From Streptomyces sp. 35G-GA-8 (GTDB lineage Bacteria > Actinomycetota > Actinomycetes > Streptomycetales > Streptomycetaceae): 36,436 bases of DNA. This document shows, one piece after another, positions 1 to 9,061 of this stretch (position 1 is the first letter of the stretch; each line of letters starts with the position of its first letter). Both the position numbers and the translations under genes were made by a program. The stretch covers positions 636,357 to 672,792 of the forward strand of contig NZ_JAMHJQ010000003.1 in assembly GCF_023534745.1 (NCBI RefSeq), read 5' to 3'. The notes below the pieces were generated by a model. That model saw only the letters and a program-made list of their open reading frames with translations. It had not been told where the DNA came from and made no database searches.

Positions 1-50
1 CGGCGGGCCGGGGACCACCCCGGCCCGCCCACCCGGAGAGGAACTCCTCC

Positions 51-539
51 ATGCCCAGTAGCGATGCGCCGCAGCACCCCACGGCGGTACATCAGATCCT
101 TCAGCACGCCCACGCTCGCCTCGTCGCCTGTGTGAACGGGGAAGAACCACCGCTCACCCAGCTGCTGGCCCGCGCCGCGGACCACCTGTCCGCCGAGGAA
201 CGCGAACACCTGGGCCAGACCTCACTCGCCTGGGCCGTGGCGGAAGCCGCCTGCCAGCTCCTCACGCGGTGCCGGATTCCCATCGGCCCTGGTGACCCCA
301 ACGTGCCGTACTGCCTGAAGGAACTCGACCGATTGCCCCGAACAGCCCGCATCGGCCTGCTCACCGTGGCCATCCGCTACACCACACCCGATCCCACCAC
401 ACTGCCCACCACCCGGATCCCAGCCCCCGACCGGCACAGAGCAGCCCGGGGCCGAATTACCGGGCCCTGCGCGTGCCCTTGCAACAGCGGCGGCTTCTGC
501 CACGGCTGCGGTCACGGGGGCTGCGGAGGACGACGATGA
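51..539 (+). CDS. Hypothetical protein with Cys/Gly-rich C-terminal tail
   Basis: A 162-residue soluble protein of no family I recognise. A Shine-Dalgarno-like GAGAGGA lies just before the ATG. Residues 1-110 look helical, with a conserved-looking ALA-rich stretch; residues 110-138 are a Pro/Thr/Arg linker. The last 25 residues form a compact cluster with Cys in C-x-C-x-C and C-x2-C spacing plus His and many Gly, which could bind a metal. There are no membrane segments or signal peptide. It is convergent with the regulator that ends at 776, and the hairpin at 714-770 lies between them. The gene looks real from its ribosome site and third-position bias; the function is unknown. Confidence 0.6.
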   Translation: MPSSDAPQHPTAVHQILQHAHARLVACVNGEEPPLTQLLARAADHLSAEEREHLGQTSLAWAVAEAACQLLTRCRIPIGPGDPNVPYCLKELDRLPRTARIGLLTVAIRYTTPDPTTLPTTRIPAPDRHRAARGRITGPCACPCNSGGFCHGCGHGGCGGRR

Positions 540-713
540 ACCAACATGCCACGAGGGGGGGACACCGAGGCGCCGGCGTGGCATCCCCGCGACGTCAATG
601 ACATCGAACCCGAAAGCGATGAGCGGCACGCCGATGTCGCTGGTATGTGCAGTCCTCGCGCGTTGCGTGAGGAAGGAGGAGTTGGCCAAGACCGGGCCGT
701 GATCGGACGACGC

Positions 714-770
714 AAAAGGCCCTGGGGCGGAGCATCCCTTGAAACGGGGTGCTCCGCCCCAGGGCCTTTT
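714..770. terminator. Strong bidirectional hairpin terminator
   Basis: A 21-bp perfect inverted repeat (714-734 and 750-770) is extended by a G-T and three G-C pairs to a 7-nt loop, TTGAAAC. The outer arms end in AAAA and TTTT, so the hairpin has a short T tract when read in either direction. It sits between two convergent genes and very probably ends both transcripts. Confidence 0.85.
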
Positions 771-775
771 GGCGC

Positions 776-1627
776 CTACTCGGTGCTCGCCGGAGTGGCT
801 TCGGCTCGTCGGTAGGTGCGCGGCTGGTCGCTCACCTGCTCGGCAATGCCCTGCTTCACCAATGTGACCAGGGCGTTGGCGATGGCGCCCGAGGACTTCT
901 CGATGACTCGGCTGATCTTGGTGGCGGTGAATGCCTCGCCGGGGTGGGCTGCGAGGTGGTCGGTGACCAGCTGCCGCAGTGCTCCGGGCACGAGCCGCTT
1001 CTTCTCACCCGTCGTTGTGGCCACTGATACCGACGTTGCCTTCTGCACAGAACCCTTTTGAGGGGCAGGGGCCTCTTCGGTGACGGGGGCGTTGTCGCTG
1101 CCCTCACTCTCCGCGATGGCCTGCCTTTTGGTGCTCTGGGTGTCCTGCGGTGTGTCGGGCGCCTGGCCGGTGGCGGGATCCGTGATCTCGTCGTCCGGCG
1201 CGATAGGGGTGATCGGTGCGGTCTCGTCGGCCGTAGTGTTCTCGCTGGTCGTGTCGCCGGTTGCGGGATCCGGTGTGTCGGCGGCGGAGCGGTCCGGCTG
1301 GGCGTTCCCTTGTGCCTGAGCGGTCTCGTCGTCGCTGCCGGTCTCGTTGGTGTGTGCGGGGTTCCAGCGGTCGGGGGTGCGGCGGGGGCCGTCGTGACCG
1401 CCGGGGGTACGTACGGCCAGACCGTGTTCTTCCAGGGTGACCAGGGCCTTTCCGGCGGTGGAGCGGCCTACGCCTGCGGCGAGGGCGAGTTCGGCGACGG
1501 TGGCCGGTTGGGTGAGGCTGGTCAGTTCGGTGTAGATCGCGGCGGGCGCTCCGGTCAGCCCGGTCTGTTGCTCAGGGGCCGGTACGGCGTGGAGCCTGCG
1601 ACCGCTGTCGGATGTGGTGTGGGACAT
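776..1627 (-). CDS. Regulator with two winged-helix DNA-binding domains
   Basis: A cytoplasmic protein of 283 residues from the ATG at 1627, which has GAGG a few bases upstream; the reading frame stays open further upstream, but the earlier start lacks a site. Residues about 25-80 form a MarR/IclR-like winged helix (TVAELALAAGVGRSTAGKAL, then a wing rich in Gly and Arg). Residues about 90-190 are an acidic Thr/Asp/Pro linker. The last 70 residues form a second winged helix (ATKISRVIEKSSGAIANALV). It is the last gene on the minus strand after the transfer operon, separated by 356 bp, so it may have its own promoter. It may control transfer genes; the target is not visible. Confidence 0.65.
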   Translation of the reverse strand: MSHTTSDSGRRLHAVPAPEQQTGLTGAPAAIYTELTSLTQPATVAELALAAGVGRSTAGKALVTLEEHGLAVRTPGGHDGPRRTPDRWNPAHTNETGSDDETAQAQGNAQPDRSAADTPDPATGDTTSENTTADETAPITPIAPDDEITDPATGQAPDTPQDTQSTKRQAIAESEGSDNAPVTEEAPAPQKGSVQKATSVSVATTTGEKKRLVPGALRQLVTDHLAAHPGEAFTATKISRVIEKSSGAIANALVTLVKQGIAEQVSDQPRTYRRAEATPASTE

Positions 1628-1983
1628 GGGGAGCCTCGATTCCGTGAAGATGTTGGGTGGTTGAGGTCCCCGGCCGGGGTGCGGCCCGTGTGTGCGGGCC
1701 GCGGGTGTTCGATTGGGCGCGTGCGCAGCGCGTTTCTCCCGTAGGAACGTGGCCGTGGCGCGGGCGGGGTCACGTATCCGGAACCCGCTCGGTCCGTCGG
1801 CCACGACCATGGACGCTCGGACCGGGGTGGGAAGTCAAGCGGCCGATCGATCGCCGATCGGACCAGACCAGAGGGGTGCCACGGTCGCGGGCGGGTTGCG
1901 AGGTGAGAGGCGTGTGCCGATCTGCGAGGGCGCGTTGGAATGGTGGGTGCGTGCCCATCCGATCGTTCCTGGGACGGGGCGGA
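1628..1983. other. Intergenic promoter region of the two-domain regulator
   Basis: About 356 bp without a convincing gene. It should carry the promoter of the regulator starting at 1627 and the 3' end of the transfer operon. The only structure seen is the inverted repeat at 1843-1861. Confidence 0.4.
1843..1861. promoter_or_regulatory. Inverted repeat, possible operator
   Basis: CCGATCG, 5 bp, CGATCGG: a 7-5-7 palindrome about 220 bp upstream of the winged-helix regulator. It could be an autoregulatory site. GATCG-type words are common in the neighbouring coding DNA, so chance is possible. Confidence 0.3.
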
Positions 1984-2853
1984 TCATCCGGCTGGGTGCT
2001 GTGGGCTGGTGTGGCGGGCTTGCAGCCGGTCGTGGATCTGGCGGGCGCGGTTCGGTCCGATGCGCAGATCCGTGCGCAGCCGCCAGATGCTCACCGGTTG
2101 CCCGGTGGCGGCGTGGGCGGTGTCGTCCAGTGCGACGGCGCGTAGCCAAAGGTCCCTGTCTGCCGCCCCGTTGTGACCCAATAGCGGCCCGGGGGCCAGT
2201 GGGTGGGTGCGGGGCATGTCGTCGCCTGTGTGGGGCCTGCCGTGGCCCGTTCGGGTACCGACGTGTGTGTAGGCCGATGCTGGGTGCGGATCGGGGCTGC
2301 CTGATGGGGGTGGGGTGTTGACGGGTTGACGATCGGTGATGTTCGAGCCGATCGGTACCCCGGTCGGTCGGGGTGAGCTGGGCCGGTCGGTGGGATCGGC
2401 TGAGCTGGTCCGGTCCAGGAGGTCGGTGACGGTTCGTCGGTAGGCGGCGATCGTTTCCGTGAGGGCGATCAGGAGCAGGGCCGGGGTCAGGTGCAGCAGG
2501 ACGGCTGCGGGATCGGCTTGGTGCGGCCAGCCGATCTGCCTGTCGGGCCACAGGCTATCCCACGTGTTCATCAGTGCGGCGGTGCAGCCGGCGCTCCAGC
2601 GCAGGGCGGTGGACCAGGCGGGTGGTCGGATGCCCAAGGATGCCAGGCGTGCGTCTACGTACAGGACGCCGGCGAGTGCGGTTCCGATCACGGGGTCGAG
2701 GAGTACCGCGATGGGCAGGGGTACGTCCCGGCTGGTGGCGAAGCGGGTGACGTTGACCGTGGTGAAGATGAGGGCGAGGATTCCGACGGCGCACAGTACT
2801 CGGGTCATCGATTTGAGCAGGCTGACGGCTTCGCGGGCGGCGATCTGTTTCAC
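1984..2853 (-). CDS. DUF2637-like membrane protein with C-terminal DNA-binding-like domain
   Basis: A 289-residue inner-membrane protein. The GTG start overlaps the preceding stop by 4 bases (GTGA), so it is translationally coupled. Four hydrophobic segments fill residues about 15-150 (for example VLCAVGILALIFTTV and VLLHLTPALLLIALTETIAA), the arrangement of actinobacterial DUF2637 or spread-type proteins. A disordered Pro/Ser/Thr/Asp region follows (about 155-235). The C-terminal 50 residues (SIWRLRTDLRIGPNRARQIH) look like the winged helix found at the end of FtsK-like or plasmid transfer proteins. It is the last gene of the coupled transfer operon. A role in intramycelial spread or membrane anchoring of DNA is inferred from domains and position. 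Confidence 0.6.
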   Translation of the reverse strand: MKQIAAREAVSLLKSMTRVLCAVGILALIFTTVNVTRFATSRDVPLPIAVLLDPVIGTALAGVLYVDARLASLGIRPPAWSTALRWSAGCTAALMNTWDSLWPDRQIGWPHQADPAAVLLHLTPALLLIALTETIAAYRRTVTDLLDRTSSADPTDRPSSPRPTGVPIGSNITDRQPVNTPPPSGSPDPHPASAYTHVGTRTGHGRPHTGDDMPRTHPLAPGPLLGHNGAADRDLWLRAVALDDTAHAATGQPVSIWRLRTDLRIGPNRARQIHDRLQARHTSPQHPAG

Positions 2854-3785
2854 CGGGCATCCCCTCGCATTGCGGGCCTTGTTGCGCCCTGGAAGGACGG
2901 GGTGCGGGTGCGTGCGGGGCCTTCGCGGACGACTGCTCCCGTGTACGGGGCGTCGATGGCCTGGCCGTTGCCGGTGTAGAGCGAGACGTGCGTGATGCTG
3001 CCGGGGCCGGTGCCGAAGAACAGCAGGTCGCCCGGCATAAGTTGCGCGTGTTTCGGGAGGCGGGGACCGTGGTGGTACTGGTCCTGGGCTACTCGGGGGA
3101 TCGTGATGCCTGCGGCACGGTAGGCGGCCTGGGTGAGTCCGGAGCAGTCGAAGCCCCCTTCGGATGGCCCATCACCGCCCCAGACGTATGGGGTGCCGAG
3201 CTGTGTGCGGGCGAAAGCAGCCGCCCGTGCGGCTGCGGAGTTCGGCGCGGGTGAGGAGGCGGCGTATGCGGATGCGATCTTCAGGACTTCGTCCACGTAC
3301 GCGTCGCTGTGGTTGTAGTGCCAGATGGCGCGGCGCAGGTTACGGCCGTTCTTCGCGCCGTTCGCGCACAGGAGGCGGGCTGCGGCGTGGACGGCGTCGA
3401 CCGGGTCCCAGGGGGTGGGCGGGTTCTTTCCGCCGGGTGGTACGGGATGTGCGTACGCCTTGAATGTGGAGGGGAGGAACTGCATTGGCCCGACCGCGCC
3501 CGCTGACGACAGCATGGTCGGGTGCCTCCCGTGGTCGGTCTCGATCTTCCCGATCGCCGCCAGGATTGTCCATGACAGGCTGGGGCACTCGGGCGCGGCG
3601 CGTTGGTAGAGGGCGAGCATGTGGGGCGGGATGTCGGTGAGTGCGTGTTTGCTTGGCGTGGCCGACACGCTGCTGCCGGGGAGGATGCTGCCGATCAGGG
3701 TGGCGATGATGAGCGCGGCGAGTAATGGCAGGGCCAGGACGGCGCAGCCGATACCGGAGAGCGTCTTGGTGATCAGTGAACTCAT
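2850..3785 (-). CDS. VirB1-like bifunctional lytic transglycosylase / NlpC-P60 peptidase
   Basis: A 311-residue exported or membrane-anchored peptidoglycan hydrolase. Residues about 8-38 are a hydrophobic signal/anchor. Residues 50-170 form an SLT-type lysozyme-like domain with the catalytic Glu82 in IGKIETDHG and the GAVGPMQFLPSTF motif. Residues 190-311 form an NlpC/P60 domain with Cys214 (FDCSGL) and His266 (THVSLY). Such two-domain enzymes open the wall for type IV secretion in Gram-positive systems. Its ATG overlaps the stop of the replication-relaxation gene (ATGA) and its stop overlaps the DUF2637-like gene, so all three are coupled. Confidence 0.88.
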   Translation of the reverse strand: MSSLITKTLSGIGCAVLALPLLAALIIATLIGSILPGSSVSATPSKHALTDIPPHMLALYQRAAPECPSLSWTILAAIGKIETDHGRHPTMLSSAGAVGPMQFLPSTFKAYAHPVPPGGKNPPTPWDPVDAVHAAARLLCANGAKNGRNLRRAIWHYNHSDAYVDEVLKIASAYAASSPAPNSAAARAAAFARTQLGTPYVWGGDGPSEGGFDCSGLTQAAYRAAGITIPRVAQDQYHHGPRLPKHAQLMPGDLLFFGTGPGSITHVSLYTGNGQAIDAPYTGAVVREGPARTRTPSFQGATRPAMRGDAR

Positions 3786-4771
3786 GCGTCGTTACCGGGT
3801 GGGGGCGGGAGCGGTGGGACGGGGAGGGTGAGGGGGGTGTCGGCATCGGTTGGTTCCAGCCCGGCGGCTGGGCCGAGGTGGGGCCAGCGGGCAGCGAGGT
3901 TGGTGAGGGTCGTGCGTCGTGTGTCGCCGGGCTGGAGGGGGCTCCACCATGGACCCTGCGGCGTGGAGGTGGTGAAGTCCGCGGATGAGGACGCGATGTT
4001 CAGGCCGAGTTCGCGCGCGGGAGTGGCAAGGCGGCGGCGAATGGCCTGGTCACGGGAGTGGGTGCGGCTGTGGATGAGCAGAGCTGGCCGAGTGTTTGTA
4101 GACGTGCTGAAGGCCGCGTAGCCCGCGAGTTTCGCCTCGACACGGGAGAGGGGCTGGCTGCCGGTGTCGTATTCGAGGAAGAACGGCAGCACGTGGTCGC
4201 CTCCCCGCCATTGGGCGTAGGCGTCGGGGCGGACGATGTCGCCCCATCGGCGGGCGCAGGAACGTTCGGAGAGCCACACGGTCAGCCCGGTGTCCGGGGT
4301 GGTGCGGGCTTGGGCGGCAAGGTGGGTGAGGAGTTCGTTGACGCCGAGGTCGTGTCCGAGGGATGGGGAGTAGGCGATGCGGCCGGTGTGGCTCGGGCGC
4401 CAGCCGAGGTGGGCGAGGTCGCATCCGGCGTGGGCGGCGAGGAGGGCGGCGCCGGCGGGGCCGAGGGTGTAGTGCTCGGGGGCCGAACCCGTCTGTGTCA
4501 GAGGCCGGAAGGAGTCGAGGACGGAATTCCGGTGAAGAGAGCGCAATCGACGTTGGGCGGAGCGGGGTGACGTGTAGGCAAGGTGGGCGATCTGGTGAGT
4601 GGTCAGGACTCGGTGTTCGTGGAGCATTCGTGCCAGCCACATGTCGCGGTCTGTGAGGATGCGGGTGAGCGCAGCCACGTCGGTGTGCCGGGCGGGTCTG
4701 GGGCGGGTGGTGGCGGCGCGGGCTGTGTAGCGGGAGCCGGGGCCGTGAGCGGGGCGCGGGAGTGAGGGCAT
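3782..4771 (-). CDS. Replication-relaxation family protein
   Basis: A 329-residue cytoplasmic protein matching the actinobacterial Replic_Relax family (Pfam PF13814). The N-terminal 100 residues hold a winged helix (RVLTTHQIAHLAYTSPRSAQ, RRLRSL). The middle has the family's nuclease-like pattern: GHDLGVNELL, then RPDAYAQW and FFLEYDTGSQPL, with conserved Asp and Glu, followed by a KLAGY helix. Members occur on Streptomyces plasmids and integrative elements and are suspected of nicking or relaxing DNA at replication or transfer origins; direct biochemistry is sparse. It lies 43 bp after the VirD4-like gene. As the only candidate DNA-processing protein here, it might stand in for a relaxase. 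Confidence 0.8.
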   Translation of the reverse strand: MPSLPRPAHGPGSRYTARAATTRPRPARHTDVAALTRILTDRDMWLARMLHEHRVLTTHQIAHLAYTSPRSAQRRLRSLHRNSVLDSFRPLTQTGSAPEHYTLGPAGAALLAAHAGCDLAHLGWRPSHTGRIAYSPSLGHDLGVNELLTHLAAQARTTPDTGLTVWLSERSCARRWGDIVRPDAYAQWRGGDHVLPFFLEYDTGSQPLSRVEAKLAGYAAFSTSTNTRPALLIHSRTHSRDQAIRRRLATPARELGLNIASSSADFTTSTPQGPWWSPLQPGDTRRTTLTNLAARWPHLGPAAGLEPTDADTPLTLPVPPLPPPPGNDA

Positions 4772-4814
4772 GACAGATCACCACCAGGCGTGGGGAGGAG
4801 GCGTGTGCCGGGCG

Positions 4815-7205
4815 TCAGGGGCGGGTTGCGGTACGGACGGCGGCCGCGGCGCGCAGGTCTTTCGCGCGGCCGGGTACGGGGTGGGGCAGGGGGCGGGTGG
4901 TGAGGGTGAAGGCGGCGGCTTCCGCGCCGCTGGTCAGGAGATGGGCGGCGGCTTGGTAGGGGCCGAGGTGGGCGAGGTCGTGCGCGGCCAGCGTGGGCAG
5001 GGTGTGGCGCTCCAGCGCGTTGCCGTCCTCGGGTGAGGTGTTGAAGAGGATTTTGTTGCGGGCGTTCGCGGAGATTCCTTCACGCAGATCGCGCGGGAGC
5101 TGGGCGAGGTGCTGGTGTGCCAGCAGCATGGACAGGCGATAGCCGCGTGCTTCGGCGAGCATGTCCTCCAGCGGGTAGGGCAGCGTGAGGAAGTTGTGCG
5201 CCTCGTCGATGCTCAGTGTGGAGTCGATCCGCTGGTGCTCAGGTGTGCGGGCGCGGGCGGAGGCGGCTTGCCAGGTCCCGGCGACGATGAACGAGCCGAG
5301 CAGCCGGGCTGTTTCCTCTCCGAGCGCGCCTTTGGGGAGGCGGGCGAGGAGGATTCCGCCGTCGAGTACCTGGGTGAGGTCGAAGGTGGAGGGGCCGGCG
5401 GCGATGGCGCGGCGGGCAAAGTCGCGCAGCAGAAAGGCCCGCAGTTTGTTCATCACCGGGCCGACCACCGCGGCGCGGGAGGGTTCGGACATCGACTCGT
5501 ACCAGGCCCAGAATCCCCGCAGAACAGGGTCTTTCAGTGCTGGAAGGATGCGCAGCCTGTAGGCACTTTCTCCGAGGAGCCGGGGGACGTCGGCGAGGGT
5601 GACGAGTTGGTGGGTGTGGTCGCGGTGTTTGAGGAGGGTCAGGCAGGCTGCCCTCATCACGTCGTCGGTTCTTGGTCCCCAGAAGGCGGTGAAGATGCGG
5701 CGGAAGATGCCGGTGATGTTGTCGACGACGACATCGATGTCTTTGCCGTCCAGGACGTTCAGGCAGGGCGGTGTGTGCGGGTCGTCGGGGTCGATCAGGA
5801 CGAGGCGGTCCGCGCAGGTGTCGGGGAGGCGGTCGAGGAGGTCGGTGACGAGGTCGCCCTTCGGGTCGATGACGATGACGCCGCGGTGGTGGCGTACGTC
5901 GTCGAGGACGAGGTTGGCGATCAGGGTGGACTTGCCGGACCCGGTCGCGCCCATGACGTGGAGGTGGTGGCGGGCGTCGGCGACCGTCACGCCGACGTGT
6001 CGGCGGGCCCCTGTGTCGGAGCGGCCCAGGGGTTTGACGCCGTTGCCGGGCGCCGGTTCGGGCACCGTGGGCGGTGGCAGGACGGAGCGGGCTCCGGCCC
6101 GCCGCAGGCCGGGAGCGTCGGGGTCCACCGGGAGGTGGGCGATGGCGGCGAGTTCTGGAACCGACAGCAGCGCGGAGAGGGCCGGGAAGTGCCGGGTATC
6201 CAGCCGGTGTTCGGGATGGCTCAGGCGGGTACGGGCCAGATAGTTGCGGTCGGCGTACAGCCCGAACGCGGACGCCAGGGCGTGCGCACGGCCTCGCATT
6301 GTGTCCTGGGCGCGTTCCGTTTCCGGGGAGCAGGCGGCGGCGTAGGTGAGAACGCACTGCCACTGAGAACCGGAGAGTTTCGCGACGGCCTGTCGTACGG
6401 CGGCGCCGTGTTCGGGATCCTGTTTGCCGGCCGTGGTGGGCTGAGCACGGTGGAGGAGCAGCGCGGCCAGGGCGGGAAGCCGTGCGGGACTCTGTCCGGC
6501 CTTCAGCCGCCGGGCCTGGCGGCGTGCTCGGCGCAGCGCCCTGCCTGTGGCGGGGCGGGCGAGGATCTGTACGCACGCGGACTCGTTCTCTGCCATGCCG
6601 GTGGCCGCCTGCAGCAGCGCGCGCAGCGGGTCGGTCGTATGGTCGGTCCGCAGCGGCATGATGCCGGGGCGTGCTGGACGCAGCCGCCCCGCAGCGACCG
6701 TATGTCCGGCCGGGAGCAGCGTCCTGGGCTCGGTGAGGCGGGTGTGGGCGCCGGGCCAGGCGGCCTCCACCGCCCGTCGCACCAGGCCCAGCGGCACCGT
6801 GCCCGGCACCCACAGGCGGATGCGCAGCCCGGTGTGGGACCAGGTGTATTCGAAGGCGAGGTGCGGCTGACCGGTGGTGATACGGCGCCACCACGGACGC
6901 AGCAGCCCCGCCAGTTGGGCCCACAGGACCTCGCCGCCCTTGGGCGCGACGTGGGGCGGCGCGAGGATCTCCACGCAGCGAGCACCATCAGCGAGGCGTC
7001 GCTGCTGCGCGAGGTGTAGCTGATGCCTCACCGCGTAGCCGGTGAACACGGCGATCGCCGCGCAGGCGGCGAGGACGAGCACATGCGCACCGAGCCAGTC
7101 GACACCCCCGTCGCTGACCGTGGTCCAGAAACCGCCTGGGTCGGTGAGGAAATCCACCAGCGGCCCGTCCGGCTGAACGGCGGCCGGCGATACGTCCGCC
7201 GTCAC
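4815..7205 (-). CDS. VirD4/TraG-like type IV coupling ATPase
   Basis: A 796-residue membrane-anchored DNA-pumping ATPase. I chose GTG 7205 because GAAGG lies 9 bases upstream and it gives the same 4-base GTGA overlap with virB4 as the neighbours; GTG 7214 in the same frame would add three residues. One clear N-terminal membrane segment (HVLVLAACAAIAVFTGYAV) precedes a 350-residue cytoplasmic region. The Walker A is GATGSGKST at 419-427, followed by VIVIDPKGDLVTDLL. The Walker B is LSIDEAHNF with Asp667-Glu668. The arrangement matches actinobacterial TraG/VirD4 or TcpA-like coupling proteins, which deliver the DNA substrate to the channel. Confidence 0.9.
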   Translation of the reverse strand: MTADVSPAAVQPDGPLVDFLTDPGGFWTTVSDGGVDWLGAHVLVLAACAAIAVFTGYAVRHQLHLAQQRRLADGARCVEILAPPHVAPKGGEVLWAQLAGLLRPWWRRITTGQPHLAFEYTWSHTGLRIRLWVPGTVPLGLVRRAVEAAWPGAHTRLTEPRTLLPAGHTVAAGRLRPARPGIMPLRTDHTTDPLRALLQAATGMAENESACVQILARPATGRALRRARRQARRLKAGQSPARLPALAALLLHRAQPTTAGKQDPEHGAAVRQAVAKLSGSQWQCVLTYAAACSPETERAQDTMRGRAHALASAFGLYADRNYLARTRLSHPEHRLDTRHFPALSALLSVPELAAIAHLPVDPDAPGLRRAGARSVLPPPTVPEPAPGNGVKPLGRSDTGARRHVGVTVADARHHLHVMGATGSGKSTLIANLVLDDVRHHRGVIVIDPKGDLVTDLLDRLPDTCADRLVLIDPDDPHTPPCLNVLDGKDIDVVVDNITGIFRRIFTAFWGPRTDDVMRAACLTLLKHRDHTHQLVTLADVPRLLGESAYRLRILPALKDPVLRGFWAWYESMSEPSRAAVVGPVMNKLRAFLLRDFARRAIAAGPSTFDLTQVLDGGILLARLPKGALGEETARLLGSFIVAGTWQAASARARTPEHQRIDSTLSIDEAHNFLTLPYPLEDMLAEARGYRLSMLLAHQHLAQLPRDLREGISANARNKILFNTSPEDGNALERHTLPTLAAHDLAHLGPYQAAAHLLTSGAEAAAFTLTTRPLPHPVPGRAKDLRAAAAVRTATRP

Positions 7206-9061
7206 GACTCCCACCCTTCATCGCCGCCCTGGGGTTCATCGATGTATGAGCCATTGGCGTCGGGGTCCTCGTCTCCCTGGTGCTGGGCAGCGAGCTCCCA
7301 CGGGTCCGTAGTGATCACTTCGTGCTCGCCGGGCGCGGCGACGCTGATCAAGGCGACCTTGTGGCGGCGGTCCCCGGTCAGCAGCAGCGCCTCACCGCGG
7401 GTCGCTGAGAGCAGGAATTCCCGTTCACCGTGACAGAGACGGAAGTTCTCGGCGATGGTGTCAATGGCCTGCGGGGCCTGGCGGAGCAGGATCTGTGTGG
7501 CGGCGTTGGAGACGATGGCCCGGCCGAGTGGGGAGGCGAGGACGTCGTCGGCGTCCGGGGTAACCAGAGCGAGCCCCGTCCAGTATTTGCGGGCGGCCTT
7601 GGCCATGCGGAACAGGAAACGGGCACCGGCTCCCTCTTGCATCAACAGCCATGCCTCATCCACCACCACCAAATGCCGGCCATTGCCGACGCGGTGGGTG
7701 ACCTGCCGCCAGATCGCGTCCAGAGCGAGCAGCATCGCCGGGGCCTTGACCTCTTCCGGAAGCTGCCGCAGGGCGAACACCACCAGATGCGCCGAAGCGG
7801 ATGTGGTGCTTTGGCCGTTGAACAACTGGGCATGCGAGCCCGTGATGAACGGGGCGAGCCGGTTGGCGATATCGGCTGCTGCCTCGCTTCCGTCGTCGGT
7901 CAGAATGGCCGCCAGATCGCCGAGCGCGGGCGGCGTGCGCTGCCAGGTACGGGGATCCGCGGTGATCCCGGCGCGCGTGTACGCGGTAGGGATCAACCTG
8001 TCCAAAAGGGTTTTCTCGGCTGCGGTTAGCTCGGTGCCGAGCAGGACGGCGAGGAACGTGTGCAGGAACAGCACCCGCCGCGTCAGAACGTCCTCCTCGC
8101 CGTCCGCTGTGGGTAGGTCGAAGGGGTTGAGGCATACGCCGTGGGCGCCGAGCGCAATGACGTGTCCGCCGACGGTTTCGGCGAGGCGTACGTACTCGTC
8201 CTCCGGGTCGATCACCGAAGCGGTCACCCCGGTGAACAGAAGCCGGAGCAGCTCAAGTTTGGTCAGGTAGGACTTGCCGGCGCCGGAACGGGCCAGGGCG
8301 ATGGAGTTGTAGTTGTCCTGCGCGAAGCGGTCCCACACCACGGGAGCGCCGGAGACCGCGTTCAGCCCGTACAGCACCCCGGACGCCGTGCCCCCCTCGC
8401 CGGTGGTGATCGGCAGGTCAGGGCTGGTGAACGGGAAGCACGCGGCGAGCGCGGCGGTGTCGAAGGTACGCCGGATCTTGAGGGTGTCGATGCCGAGCGG
8501 AAGGGTGGCCAGCCAGCCCGGCAGAGCCCGGTAGGTGGTCGGTGCCACCGTCATCAGCAAAGACTCGGCGACCGCTCGGACAGCGGCGGCTTGCTCGGCA
8601 AGGGCGTCCTCGTCCGGGGCGTGCACGGTCAGATACAGGGCGACGTAGAAGAGTTTCCCCTCGCCGCGAGCGATGCGGTAGGCGAGTTCGGCGGCATCCG
8701 CAGCGGCTGCCTCCACCTCGGGATCATCCAGGTTCCCCTTGTCGAAACCGGTACGGCGGCCGGACTCCAGACGGGCCCGCTGCCTCTTCAGCCCGGCGGC
8801 GGCGACCGGGTTGGGGACAGGCTCGATGTGCAGGGCGATGTCGAGATGGCCGGGAAAGTTCAACAACGGGGCGAGCCAGCCAGGGGTGACCTCGGCTGGG
8901 TAGCCGGTGACCACCAGCGTGGTAGCCAGGTGCGCGCCGATGGCCAGGGCGCGCGCATGCACCTCGATGGCCTCGGGCCCGGCCACATCCAGCAGCCGGG
9001 CACCGTCGACGGCCGGTACGTCGGTAGCGGTGCGGTGGCGGCCGAAGAGGAACCGGGTCAT
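7202..9061 (-). CDS. VirB4-family conjugation ATPase
   Basis: A 619-residue peripheral ATPase that energises channel assembly and transfer. Residues 1-220 form the VirB4/TraC N-terminal domain. The Walker A is ARSGAGKSY at 257-265, with Ala in place of the usual first Gly. It is followed by VIDPEDEYVRLAE, a motif typical of VirB4 rather than VirD4. The Walker B is HLVVVDEAWLLM with Asp468-Glu469, and downstream come VTPDADDVLASPLGRAIVSN and ATQILLRQ. No membrane segment is present. Its start overlaps the PrgI gene by 4 bases (ATGA), and its stop overlaps the VirD4-like gene. Confidence 0.92.
   Translation of the reverse strand: MTRFLFGRHRTATDVPAVDGARLLDVAGPEAIEVHARALAIGAHLATTLVVTGYPAEVTPGWLAPLLNFPGHLDIALHIEPVPNPVAAAGLKRQRARLESGRRTGFDKGNLDDPEVEAAAADAAELAYRIARGEGKLFYVALYLTVHAPDEDALAEQAAAVRAVAESLLMTVAPTTYRALPGWLATLPLGIDTLKIRRTFDTAALAACFPFTSPDLPITTGEGGTASGVLYGLNAVSGAPVVWDRFAQDNYNSIALARSGAGKSYLTKLELLRLLFTGVTASVIDPEDEYVRLAETVGGHVIALGAHGVCLNPFDLPTADGEEDVLTRRVLFLHTFLAVLLGTELTAAEKTLLDRLIPTAYTRAGITADPRTWQRTPPALGDLAAILTDDGSEAAADIANRLAPFITGSHAQLFNGQSTTSASAHLVVFALRQLPEEVKAPAMLLALDAIWRQVTHRVGNGRHLVVVDEAWLLMQEGAGARFLFRMAKAARKYWTGLALVTPDADDVLASPLGRAIVSNAATQILLRQAPQAIDTIAENFRLCHGEREFLLSATRGEALLLTGDRRHKVALISVAAPGEHEVITTDPWELAAQHQGDEDPDANGSYIDEPQGGDEGWES

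Noticed and set aside
5109-7019. A 636-codon plus-strand frame opposite the VirD4-like gene
   Set aside because: It is the antisense shadow of a gene with clear Walker motifs; its Gly/Val/Asp-rich composition is typical of Streptomyces antisense frames.
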